Origin: Lacticaseibacillus brantae DSM 23927
GTDB lineage: Bacteria; Bacillota; Bacilli; Lactobacillales; Lactobacillaceae
NCBI RefSeq assembly: GCF_001436115.1
Contig: NZ_AYZQ01000003.1
Location: 62,001-126,000, forward strand
Direction of reading: 5' to 3'
Length of the DNA stretch: 64,000 nucleotides
Under the pieces are notes generated by a model, which did no database searches, was not told where the DNA came from, and saw only the letters and a list, made by a program, of their open reading frames with translations. This document shows, in pieces, positions 9,472 to 17,100 of this stretch (position 1 is its first letter; every line of letters begins with the position of its first letter). Made by a program: the position numbers and the translations under genes.

Positions 9472-9503
9472 AAAAACCGACCGTCAGTTTTCGGTCGGTT
9501 TTT
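9472..9503. terminator. terminator after the LPXTG gene
   Basis: A 12-bp stem (9472-9483 with 9492-9503) built on AAAAACCGACCG, with an 8-nt loop. A- and T-flanks allow use from either direction. Confidence 0.85.
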
Positions 9504-9512
9504 GTGTGGAAT

Positions 9513-9528
9513 TGTTTCACGTGGAACA
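9513..9528 (-). other. parS site (ParB/Spo0J binding)
   Basis: The minus strand reads TGTTCCACGTGAAACA, identical to the Bacillus subtilis spo0J parS site and to the consensus TGTTNCACGTGAAACA. It lies in the gap between an LPXTG gene and pepT, about 29 kb left of oriC. Not part of any gene or terminator stem. Confidence 0.88.
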
Positions 9529-9532
9529 GCGA

Positions 9533-10759
9533 CTAGGACAAATTCATGGTCGCAATGGCCACCAGTGTTTCGGCTAACTTGCCAATAGCCTCCGTTGACA
9601 CCACTTCAAATGGGCCGTGAAAGTTCATGCCCCCATTGAATAGATTAGGCGTTGGAATCCCTTGAAAGCTGATTTTTGAGCCATCGGTCCCGCCACGAAA
9701 AGGCACAATTTTAGGTGTCAGCCCGACCGCACGAATTGCCCGTTCGGCTAGCGTTACGGGATAGCGATTCTGGTTAATAATCGTCGCCATATTCGCATAT
9801 TGCGATTTAATCACCATCTTGATTCGCTCGGCGCCAAACTGGGCGTTGATTGCTGTAACGATCTTGACCAGTGTGGCCTGGCGGGCTGCAAATTGGGTCG
9901 CATCAAAGTCGCGAATAATGTAGGTCATCGTCGCCCTGTCCACCGTCCCCTGCAGTTCATCCAATAGATAAAAGCCTTCGTAGTCGCTGGTGAATTCTGG
10001 CCGCTCAAACTGAGGTAACGCACGGTCAATGGCTTGGGCGATGGTCAGCGCATTGACCATCAGCCCCTTCGCTTCTCCCGGATGCACGGCTGTGCCTTGA
10101 ATCGTAATGGTCGCCTGAGCTGCATTAAAGGTTTCATATTCAATTTGGCCTAGCGCACCATTATCCAAGGTATAGGCAAAATCAGTCGCAAAATCGGCAG
10201 CGTCAAAGTGATCGGCCCCTTGGCCAATCTCTTCGTCCGGGCCAAAAGCTAGCTTGATCATCCCATGCGATAATTCAGGATGCGCCAACAAGGTGCGCAC
10301 CGCCCCGATTGCCCCTGCAATCCCGGCCTTATCGTCAGCACCCAGCAACGTCTGGCCATCGGTCGTAATCAGTGTTTCCCCCAGATACCTTTTCAAGTCG
10401 GGAAAACGCTCGGTAGATAAAACTAAGCCGTTGGCAAAGACAATTGGGCGCCCATCATAATGCGGGTGCACTTGTGGATGCGCGGGGCTGGCAGCAAAAT
10501 CTGCTGTATCAAGATGAGCAATCCAACCGATGCTGGGTACTGTCTGAGTCGTATTGCTAGGTAAAGTGGCAGTCACAAAACCATTAGTCGGGTTCAATTG
10601 GACATCAGACATCCCTAGCACTTGCAGTTGTTGGACGAGTAACTGGGCCAATTCGGTTTGACCAGGCGTCGTCGGAATCTGAGTGGACTGAACATCAGAG
10701 CGCGTATCGATCTGAACATAGTTAAGGAAATCTGTTTGAATCGCCGATAAATCAATCAT
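9533..10759 (-). CDS. pepT: peptidase T (tripeptide aminopeptidase)
   Basis: M20B zinc metallopeptidase that removes the N-terminal residue from tripeptides in the cytoplasm during peptide nutrition. 408 residues, the usual length. Zinc-ligand motifs in order: AHLDTADF, GADDKAG, FGPDEEIGQG, TLDNG, and the C-terminal NGGMNFHGPFE. The GGTDGS dimer/substrate motif is present. ATG 10759 is used rather than the 24-codon longer frame because GGAGG is 7 nt upstream and M20B proteins begin here. Confidence 0.95.
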   Translation of the reverse strand: MIDLSAIQTDFLNYVQIDTRSDVQSTQIPTTPGQTELAQLLVQQLQVLGMSDVQLNPTNGFVTATLPSNTTQTVPSIGWIAHLDTADFAASPAHPQVHPHYDGRPIVFANGLVLSTERFPDLKRYLGETLITTDGQTLLGADDKAGIAGAIGAVRTLLAHPELSHGMIKLAFGPDEEIGQGADHFDAADFATDFAYTLDNGALGQIEYETFNAAQATITIQGTAVHPGEAKGLMVNALTIAQAIDRALPQFERPEFTSDYEGFYLLDELQGTVDRATMTYIIRDFDATQFAARQATLVKIVTAINAQFGAERIKMVIKSQYANMATIINQNRYPVTLAERAIRAVGLTPKIVPFRGGTDGSKISFQGIPTPNLFNGGMNFHGPFEVVSTEAIGKLAETLVAIATMNLS

Positions 10760-10784
10760 GGCGCCACCTCCGATTTTTGGCTTT

Positions 10785-10790
10785 ATTATA
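10785..10790 (-). promoter_or_regulatory. pepT -10 box
   Basis: TATAAT on the minus strand, 26 nt upstream of the pepT start codon. No strong -35 box at the ideal distance. Confidence 0.4.
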
Positions 10791-10876
10791 AACCTGCGGC
10801 AATCAGTCCGCACTTTGAATTGGTCTTTCACGTCATCTCATGGTATTCTCAAGTAAACTTAAAAGCTGGTGAAAGT

Positions 10877-11764
10877 ATGGGTAAAGTCGCAATTGTCACG
10901 GATAGTACGTCTGGGCTCACGCAAGCTGATATGCAGGCCTATCCGAATTTGGTTGTTGTTCCGGAAACAGTAACCTTTGGTGGCAAAACGTATCGCGAAG
11001 GCTTGGATATTGATAATCACACCTTCTACACGCAATTAGCGCAAATGAAACAACTGCCAACCACTGCACCACCGACCACTGAATACATGAAAGAACGCTA
11101 TGATGAATTGGCTGAACAAGGTTATACGGCTGTCATTAGTATTCATCTAACCGTTGGTATCACAGGCTTCTTGCCAAATCTAGCCATGGCCTTGAAGGAC
11201 TATGATCGCATTCCGGTGACCTTGGTTGATTCTTATATTACCGCGATGCCAATGGGCTACATGGCCCGAGTAGCGGCGACAATGGCTGCTGCTGGTGCGG
11301 AAGTGACAGACATCATGACTGAATTGGATTATCTCCGCACTGACGTCGGTAGCTATTTCATGGTGGCTGATTTGAAGAACTTGGTCAAAGGTGGCCGGCT
11401 GAAAAACTCGGCTGCCGTCGTCGGAACCATGCTTCAAGTGCGCCCTATCCTCTCCATGATTAATGATAAGCACGAAATCCGTGCGGTCGACAAAGTGCGG
11501 ACCCAAAAGCGGGCCGTGGCCTACCTCGAAGAGAAGTTGGCCGAAGAAATCCAACACCATCATCCCCGCGTTTTCCTCATGGGAACCAACAATCAGACTG
11601 AAGTGGCTAATTGGTACAATGAACTGGCACCGCAGTATCCTGATATTATTTTCGAAACATTTGATATCACGCCGGTCGTCGGCACGCATATTGGCAGCAA
11701 TACCTTGGCCGTCACTTGGACACCTGAAAGCCATATTGCCGTACCTGTTTTGAACCGACTCTAA
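10877..11764 (+). CDS. DegV family fatty-acid-binding protein
   Basis: A 295-residue DegV-type protein, a cytosolic fatty-acid binder that acts as FakB partner of a fatty-acid kinase in Firmicutes. N-terminal motif VAIVTDSTSGL; the second lobe carries GYMAR and DLKNLVKGGRLKN, typical of the family. ATG 10877 is chosen because family members begin MxKVAIVTDS; the longer frame covers promoter sequence. Weak GGTGA is present upstream. Divergent from pepT, single gene. Confidence 0.9.
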   Translation: MGKVAIVTDSTSGLTQADMQAYPNLVVVPETVTFGGKTYREGLDIDNHTFYTQLAQMKQLPTTAPPTTEYMKERYDELAEQGYTAVISIHLTVGITGFLPNLAMALKDYDRIPVTLVDSYITAMPMGYMARVAATMAAAGAEVTDIMTELDYLRTDVGSYFMVADLKNLVKGGRLKNSAAVVGTMLQVRPILSMINDKHEIRAVDKVRTQKRAVAYLEEKLAEEIQHHHPRVFLMGTNNQTEVANWYNELAPQYPDIIFETFDITPVVGTHIGSNTLAVTWTPESHIAVPVLNRL

Positions 11765-11786
11765 TATTGCTATCATTCAACTCTTG

Positions 11787-11813
11787 AAGCCGTTGCTTGT
11801 CAGCGGCTTTTTT
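11787..11813 (+). terminator. terminator after degV
   Basis: A 9-bp stem AAGCCGTTG / CAGCGGCTT (one G-U pair) followed by a T run. Confidence 0.75.
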
Positions 11814-11824
11814 GGTGCTGAGAC

Positions 11825-11859
11825 CACAAAAAAACCTCAGGCAATCTGCCTGAGGTTTT
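11825..11859 (-). terminator. terminator downstream of tRNA-Lys
   Basis: A 13-bp stem (11831-11843 with 11847-11859). On the minus strand it is followed by seven T residues, 19 nt beyond the tRNA 3' end. Confidence 0.8.
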
Positions 11860-11877
11860 CACTTGAAATGCTGCTTC

Positions 11878-11950
11878 TGGGTGGTCAGGGGATCGAACCC
11901 TGGACCCACGGATTAAGAGTCCGTTGCTCTGCCAGCTGAGCTAACCACCC
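11878..11950 (-). tRNA. tRNA-Lys (anticodon CTT)
   Basis: 73-nt cloverleaf on the minus strand. Acceptor arm GGGTGGT / ACCACCC with discriminator A, D arm GCTC...GAGC, anticodon loop CTCTTAA (CTT reads AAG), T arm with GGTTCGATCC. CCA is not encoded. Confidence 0.96.
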
Positions 11951-12097
11951 ATATGTATCATCGCTTTACGACTTAAATATCTTATCATGGACCGCAAAGC
12001 GACGCAAGCCCGAAATTGAAATTCGCCGACTTTTCCTATAGGCGCCAATCTCGGCCTATGATAAACTAGCCTTATCAACTTTGTGAGGAGGTGCGCA

Positions 12098-12865
12098 ATG
12101 CTTAGCTATGACGAAATCCGCGCCATGTTCGACAAGAATCAGAAAATTAATTACGACTTGGTCCTACAAAAACTTGTCGCGCAATGGCAAGCGGCCCAGA
12201 CGAAGCCCAGAATCTTATTACATAGTTGTTGCGCGCCTTGTAGTACCTATACCCTGGAGTACCTTACCCAGTTTGCTGAGGTGACTGTTTATTTCGACAA
12301 TCCCAATATTCATCCCCGGATGGAGTACGAGCGGCGCAAACATGTCCAGCAACAATTCGTTCAAGACTTCAATGAAAAGACTGGCAACCAGGTGACCTTT
12401 ATTAGCGCTGAATACCAACCAAGCGCCTGGATTAAAGCTGTCGCTGGGCTTCAACGCGAACCAGAGGGTGGCGCACGCTGTAAGGTCTGTTATAGCTATC
12501 GGCTCGATCGCGTCGCCGAGAAGGCCCAAGAGTGGCATTTTGATTACTTTGGTAGTGCCCTAACCATCAGTCCCCACAAAAACGCCCAACTCATCAATGA
12601 GTTAGGACTTGAAATTCAATATTTGTATGATGTCAGCTACCTACCCAGCGATTTCAAGAAACGTTCCGGTTACAAACGATCGGTTGAAATGTGCGAAGAA
12701 TATGATATTTACCGTCAGTGTTACTGTGGTTGTTTGTTTGCGGCGAAGCTCCAAGGCATCGACGTCGCCAAAGTTAATCGTGAAGCCACTGCGTATTACA
12801 ATGCTCACAAGCACGAGACCTTTGAGAATATTGCATTCACCTTCCACTCCCCCAACAAGGCCTAA
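12098..12865 (+). CDS. queH: epoxyqueuosine reductase QueH
   Basis: Last step of queuosine tRNA modification (epoxyqueuosine to queuosine at position 34), the cobalamin-independent alternative to QueG. 255 residues. The metal-binding cysteines are visible as HSCCAPC near the N-terminus, CKVCYSYR in the middle, and CYCGC near residue 208. ATG 12098 is chosen over GTG 12083 because GAGGAGG is 6 nt upstream. Single gene. Confidence 0.93.
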   Translation: MLSYDEIRAMFDKNQKINYDLVLQKLVAQWQAAQTKPRILLHSCCAPCSTYTLEYLTQFAEVTVYFDNPNIHPRMEYERRKHVQQQFVQDFNEKTGNQVTFISAEYQPSAWIKAVAGLQREPEGGARCKVCYSYRLDRVAEKAQEWHFDYFGSALTISPHKNAQLINELGLEIQYLYDVSYLPSDFKKRSGYKRSVEMCEEYDIYRQCYCGCLFAAKLQGIDVAKVNREATAYYNAHKHETFENIAFTFHSPNKA

Positions 12866-12880
12866 CCGGGCCTTTTTTTT
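12857..12880 (+). terminator. terminator overlapping the queH stop
   Basis: AAGGCC / GGCCTT stem (12857-12862 with 12869-12874) with eight T residues after it; the queH stop TAA is in the loop. Confidence 0.75.
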
Positions 12881-12940
12881 GTGGTCTAAACTCACGGCAT
12901 TATGGGCCATTTCACGCTACAATAATGATTTTTACAAAAA

Positions 12941-12969
12941 TTGACGACCAAATAGTCTCTATTTAGGAT
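12941..12969 (+). promoter_or_regulatory. promoter of the beta-helix LPXTG gene
   Basis: -35 TTGACG (12941-12946), a 17-nt spacer and -10 TAGGAT (12964-12969), 56 nt before the start codon. Confidence 0.55.
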
Positions 12970-13024
12970 AAAATACCCAAGATAATATATAGCGTTGGAC
13001 GGGGTTTATCTTTGGAGGGATTAT

Positions 13025-15865
13025 ATGAAGCAAGTATCGACTCTTTTTTTGCATATAAAGAAAGTTTTCTTATTCTTTTTTGTTCTTTTTTCTGTGATGG
13101 TTGCTAGTGCTTCCAATATTTCACAAGCAGCGGGAGAGACAACACCCGCAGCCACGCCAATTACCACGGCGGCAGAACTGCAATCAGCTGTAAGCAAAGC
13201 ACCGACTGACAATACGCCACAAACGCTTGCGTTAACCGCGGACATCACCCTCACGCAGAATCTTTATATTGCAGCAGGGCAAAACATCACCATCGTGAAC
13301 CAAGATGCAAGCCGCCACACGATTTCACTCCCAAGTGCTAATCGCGTGACTGTGGCCGCCGGTGGGACCTTTAATCTGGAGGGCCAGACACAACCGCTAG
13401 CCCTCCAACCGGTCTCAACTGAGACCACGCCACGGACCAGTGCGGCGCTCGAAGTTCAGGGGCAAAGTCAGATGACTAACACGGCGATTTGGGGCTTCAC
13501 CATCACAGCCCCTAGCGGTCGAACCCAATTGGGTACTGTTGTTGTTAACAAGGGCACACTAACCCTCAATGACAAGGCAACCGTGCAAAACAACACCTTA
13601 CAAGGTGATGTGAATTACAGTGCCGCCGGGGTCATGGTGCGGTCTGCCGGGACTTTGAATCTCAATGCCGGCAGTGTAATTTATGCTAATCAGTTGGGCT
13701 TCGAACAATTAGTGGCCACGCAATCTGCTGGCGGGATTAACGTTGAAGACGGGAGTCATCTCGTCATGAACGCCGGCAGCAGCGTGCAAGATAATATGGG
13801 CTCTTCAGCCGGTGGGATCTTGATTGGTGACAAGAACAACCCTAATCAAGGTGTCTCACCTCTTTCAACCTTTATCATGAATGGCGGCTATATTCATGGC
13901 AACACTGGCTGGGTTTCAGCCGGTGGGGTATTCGTCAATGGGAATGGTGCCATGACAATGAACGCCGGGGAAATCAGCGCTAACGCTGCCGGAATCTATT
14001 CAACCGCAACTAACAACAGCGCGGCTGGCGGCGGTATTGCCGTCAGCACTGGCGCCTCAAAGGACGATTCCGCCGCCAACACGGCCTATTACGACACGAA
14101 TAACCAAGCGGAACTCACCATCAACGGCGGGACCATTAGTGATAATCGTTCAGCCGGGACCGGTGGAGGTATCTATGTCAATTCAAACCACGTCCAACTT
14201 AACGCTGTCCAAATCACTAATAATCAAGCCATCACCTACTTTGGCGGTGGGATCTATGTCAGCTACTCACACTACAAACTCGACCTTAAGAACACCATCA
14301 TCACCCAGAACACCGCTGTTGATGGGCAGGTTATTCCAGACGGCCAGAACCAACTGGCTGCCGGAACCGGTGGTGGCGTTTGGATTTGTCCAACCGGTTC
14401 TGGGGACGCCAACATTACAGATGGCGTCGCAATTTTTGCCAACACAGCGGTCAAACAAGGCAATGATTTCGCCAGCATTAACAAAACTTCCACCGATTAC
14501 AGCGTGACCCTTGCTAATCGGCAACTCGGCGGCGGCACTGTGGCTTGGTATCACGATCGTGATGGCCAACAAGAAACCAATCCTGTCACAATTGACCAAA
14601 ACGCTGACACGATCGCCCTAAAAGCCAAAACCTCAGACGCTGCCAATACCTTGGCCACATCGATGGCGACGGTCGTCATCTCAGGCAATTCAGCGCCTCG
14701 CGGTGGTGGCGTGGGATCCAATGGCTCCTTGGAATTCGGCCAACCGGGGACCAAGCAAATCCAGGTTAATAAGGTTTGGCACCTCACCAGTGGCAAAGCC
14801 CCTGAGTCAGTCACCATTAATCTGTTGCACGATGGCGCCATTTTGCAATCATTGACCCTGAATGCGCAAAATCACTGGCAAGGTAGTTTCACCGACCTGC
14901 CAACAGATATCGACTACACCGTCAGTGAAGCGGCCGTGCCCGGCTACACCAGCACACAGACACCACTGACACCGGATCCAGATAATCCCAGCCTGTTCCA
15001 CGTGACATTCACCAACACCCAGGACACACCAAACACACCGACGAAACAAATTGACGTCAACAAAGTTTGGCAGATTAATGATGGCTCCCAAACGCCTGAC
15101 GCTGTCAAAATTAACCTTATCAACGACGACAGCACTGCTGCCAACTATGGTCAGGTTATTGATTCACTAACCTTAAACAGTGCCAACCATTGGCAAGGCA
15201 GTTTTACCAACTTGCCGGTTGATGGTCACTATCGGTTGGAAGAAGATAAAGTCGCCGGATTCACTTCCAGTCAAACCCCGCTGACGCAAGATCCAAATAA
15301 TGTCAATCTTTATCACGTGACATTCACCAATACCAAGCCTGGTCTACCATCAACGAACCCAACCACTAAGCAAATCGTGGTCAACAAGGTTTGGAACATT
15401 ACCGATGGTTCGGCCACACCAACCAACGTCACCATTCACTTGATTGATGACGATCCAACGAGTGCTAAGTTTGGTCAAGTCGTTGATACCCTTGTCCTAT
15501 CTGCAGCCAACAACTGGCAAGGCAGCTTTACCAATCTCCCAAGTACCGGCAAATATCGAATCGAAGAAGTACCAGTACCCGGATTCACCTCGAGTCAGAC
15601 AATGCTTACACCTGACCCTAATGATTCAAACCGGTTCTCAGTCACAATTACGAATAGCAAACCCAATCAACCAACAATTCCGACTCAACCAAATATTCCG
15701 GGTTTACCCAACACCAATAAGCCCAAAACACCAGTCAAACCTAAGACCCCGACCCAGCCATTACCTAAAACTGGTGAGGCCAATAGTCTTCTAGTATCAT
15801 TGACTGGTTTACTGATATTGTTGGCAAGCGCTGGCAGTTGGTTAACCTATAAGCGCCGTTCATAA
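13025..15865 (+). CDS. LPXTG surface protein: beta-helix adhesin with three Cna-B domains
   Basis: A 946-residue wall-anchored protein. Signal peptide about 1-36; a right-handed beta-helix-like region from about 60 to 570 (repeated NGG, NNTA and SAGGI turns, as in pectate-lyase-like adhesins); three Cna-B repeats of 80-100 residues, each starting TKQI-VNKVW and ending TFTN or TITN, with a middle Glu (SEAAV, EEDKV, EEVPV), so Lys-Asn isopeptide bonds are expected; a proline-rich stretch; LPKTG, a hydrophobic helix and the tail YKRRS. ATG 13025 has GGAGG 6 nt upstream; the upstream in-frame ATG lacks one. Probably an adhesin; the ligand is unknown. Confidence 0.9.
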   Translation: MKQVSTLFLHIKKVFLFFFVLFSVMVASASNISQAAGETTPAATPITTAAELQSAVSKAPTDNTPQTLALTADITLTQNLYIAAGQNITIVNQDASRHTISLPSANRVTVAAGGTFNLEGQTQPLALQPVSTETTPRTSAALEVQGQSQMTNTAIWGFTITAPSGRTQLGTVVVNKGTLTLNDKATVQNNTLQGDVNYSAAGVMVRSAGTLNLNAGSVIYANQLGFEQLVATQSAGGINVEDGSHLVMNAGSSVQDNMGSSAGGILIGDKNNPNQGVSPLSTFIMNGGYIHGNTGWVSAGGVFVNGNGAMTMNAGEISANAAGIYSTATNNSAAGGGIAVSTGASKDDSAANTAYYDTNNQAELTINGGTISDNRSAGTGGGIYVNSNHVQLNAVQITNNQAITYFGGGIYVSYSHYKLDLKNTIITQNTAVDGQVIPDGQNQLAAGTGGGVWICPTGSGDANITDGVAIFANTAVKQGNDFASINKTSTDYSVTLANRQLGGGTVAWYHDRDGQQETNPVTIDQNADTIALKAKTSDAANTLATSMATVVISGNSAPRGGGVGSNGSLEFGQPGTKQIQVNKVWHLTSGKAPESVTINLLHDGAILQSLTLNAQNHWQGSFTDLPTDIDYTVSEAAVPGYTSTQTPLTPDPDNPSLFHVTFTNTQDTPNTPTKQIDVNKVWQINDGSQTPDAVKINLINDDSTAANYGQVIDSLTLNSANHWQGSFTNLPVDGHYRLEEDKVAGFTSSQTPLTQDPNNVNLYHVTFTNTKPGLPSTNPTTKQIVVNKVWNITDGSATPTNVTIHLIDDDPTSAKFGQVVDTLVLSAANNWQGSFTNLPSTGKYRIEEVPVPGFTSSQTMLTPDPNDSNRFSVTITNSKPNQPTIPTQPNIPGLPNTNKPKTPVKPKTPTQPLPKTGEANSLLVSLTGLLILLASAGSWLTYKRRS
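14755..15660 (+). repeat. three tandem Cna-B domain repeats
   Basis: Three homologous units at about 14755-15015, 15043-15340 and 15366-15660. All share the NKVW start, an HWQGSF or NWQGSF middle, and a PLTPDP-like end (MLTPDP in the third). Confidence 0.85.
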
Positions 15866-15883
15866 GTCTAAAATGACGCTGTG

Positions 15884-16061
15884 ACAAAAGACACTTTGAG
15901 AATGAGGATTAATCCCATAACGTGTTCAAACTCGTAACAACCTGTGCCTAACTTACTTTGCCCTTGGCGAGGACGCCAAGTCAGTAAAGCAAGTTGGGGC
16001 TCGGTTGCAAAACGCGAGTTTTCACACTTCTTGTTAACCGGAATTCTCAATCTTTTGGAAC
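15884..16061. repeat. long fold-back (imperfect inverted repeat) element
   Basis: Paired blocks nest about the perfect hairpin CTTGGCG-AGGA-CGCCAAG (15963-15980). Moving outward they are AACTT-CTTT with AAAG-AAGTT, AACC with GGTT, AAACTCG (15928-15934) with CGAGTTT (16015-16021), TTGAGAAT (15896-15903) with ATTCTCAA (16043-16050), and CAAAAGA with TCTTTTG. The arms are about 80-90 nt. No coding frame. Could be a MITE-like remnant or a structured RNA. Confidence 0.6.
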
Positions 16062-16089
16062 GTGATTAGTCTAGCTTGTTCGGAAATTC

Positions 16090-16134
16090 AAAAAGGGGTT
16101 GTGACAAAACGTAGTTTTGTCACAACCCCTTTTT
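16090..16134. terminator. strong bidirectional terminator
   Basis: A perfect 21-bp stem (16090-16110 with 16114-16134) with a 3-nt loop. It serves the LPXTG gene on the plus strand and the gtf genes on the minus strand. Confidence 0.9.
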
Positions 16135-16137
16135 TTA

Positions 16138-17100
16138 CTATTTTAGAATATTTTGCCAGCCAGCAATCACCGCTGGGACTGCGCCTGGTTGATTGGCCGC
16201 CACACTCATATCAATGGTCGTGACTGGTTGTTGTTGCCAGAAATTATGCTGATCAAGCGTGGCTGTAATCACACCTTGAAATTTCGCTAGATGAACTACC
16301 GCTTGAATCGCATCAGAGAGTCCAGAACTGGCCGGGTCACGTTGTGTATCATGATCAACCAGATATACCGGCGCCGTTAACGAAGCTGCTTCAAGGCCAG
16401 AAGAGACTTCAAACGCGCGGTCCACAAAGAAGCGCGTATCAGCTTGCTGTAGTTGATCATAGAAAAAGCCTTGCAGCTGAGCTAAATTGTCAAATACGTG
16501 TTGGGTTTGCTGATAAGTCAACATTAATCGCGTAATCTCATTCTGATCGGCAGCATTTTTCTGGTATGTGATTTCTAATACCGGTTCACCCTTGAGATTG
16601 TAATAGGTTTCCAAGTGCTGACCTCGCACGCGACCATAGAAATCACTGCGCGATTTAAATCCCCGAACATCGTACATATCCGTCCGATTGATATTATTCA
16701 GCCGGTCATAGAACGAAACTGTGCTCAACTGATCTTGAGCAAAAGGAAAGTCACTATCAGGCTCAAACAAGTGTACCTCGGCAATTCGATCAGCACCTTG
16801 ATAGTAATAAACGATATTCCCTTGCCGGACCGGCGTCACCAAATTTGGGAAAGCGACATCGGCCAACGTGCTGATGGGACCGTTATAACTGGCACTCCCT
16901 TGGAAGAAATCAAACATATTCACATATTGTTCAGGTTTCAATCCTGCTCGGAAAGCATTCAGCCGCAAAAACCGGTTATAAATCACGGTCAGCAGTTGAC
17001 TATCAGCCTTGAGGTTTGTGAAGACCTCCTGACGAGCAATTGCCGCTGCTTCTGGGGCGGCCAAGTTGTAATCAATCATTCCTGTCATAAAGTAGTTCAT
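16138..17100 (-). CDS. GtfB-like glycosyltransferase-stabilising protein (short)
   Basis: A 320-residue paralogue of the N-terminal half of the preceding gene product. Both carry NMFD[FY]FQG, YDVRGFKS and GFFYD[EQ]L. It lacks the GT-B nucleotide-sugar motifs, in particular an EX7E. In GtfA/GtfB-type O-glycosylation pairs the second protein is a catalytically inactive partner that stabilises or adds acceptor recognition to the enzyme. Such partners usually reach about 440 residues, so this one is short: the beta-meander domain with a brief C-terminal part. Its ATG overlaps the upstream stop as ATGA, so the two are translationally coupled. Function is inferred from paralogy and context. Confidence 0.7.
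   Translation of the reverse strand: MNYFMTGMIDYNLAAPEAAAIARQEVFTNLKADSQLLTVIYNRFLRLNAFRAGLKPEQYVNMFDFFQGSASYNGPISTLADVAFPNLVTPVRQGNIVYYYQGADRIAEVHLFEPDSDFPFAQDQLSTVSFYDRLNNINRTDMYDVRGFKSRSDFYGRVRGQHLETYYNLKGEPVLEITYQKNAADQNEITRLMLTYQQTQHVFDNLAQLQGFFYDQLQQADTRFFVDRAFEVSSGLEAASLTAPVYLVDHDTQRDPASSGLSDAIQAVVHLAKFQGVITATLDQHNFWQQQPVTTIDMSVAANQPGAVPAVIAGWQNILK

Noticed and set aside
14994-15009. Third parS-like sequence (TGTTCCACGTGACATT)
   Set aside because: Three of the last four bases differ from the consensus, and the sequence encodes the conserved Cna-B strand FHVTF; the related repeat at 15314 also carries CACGTGACATT.
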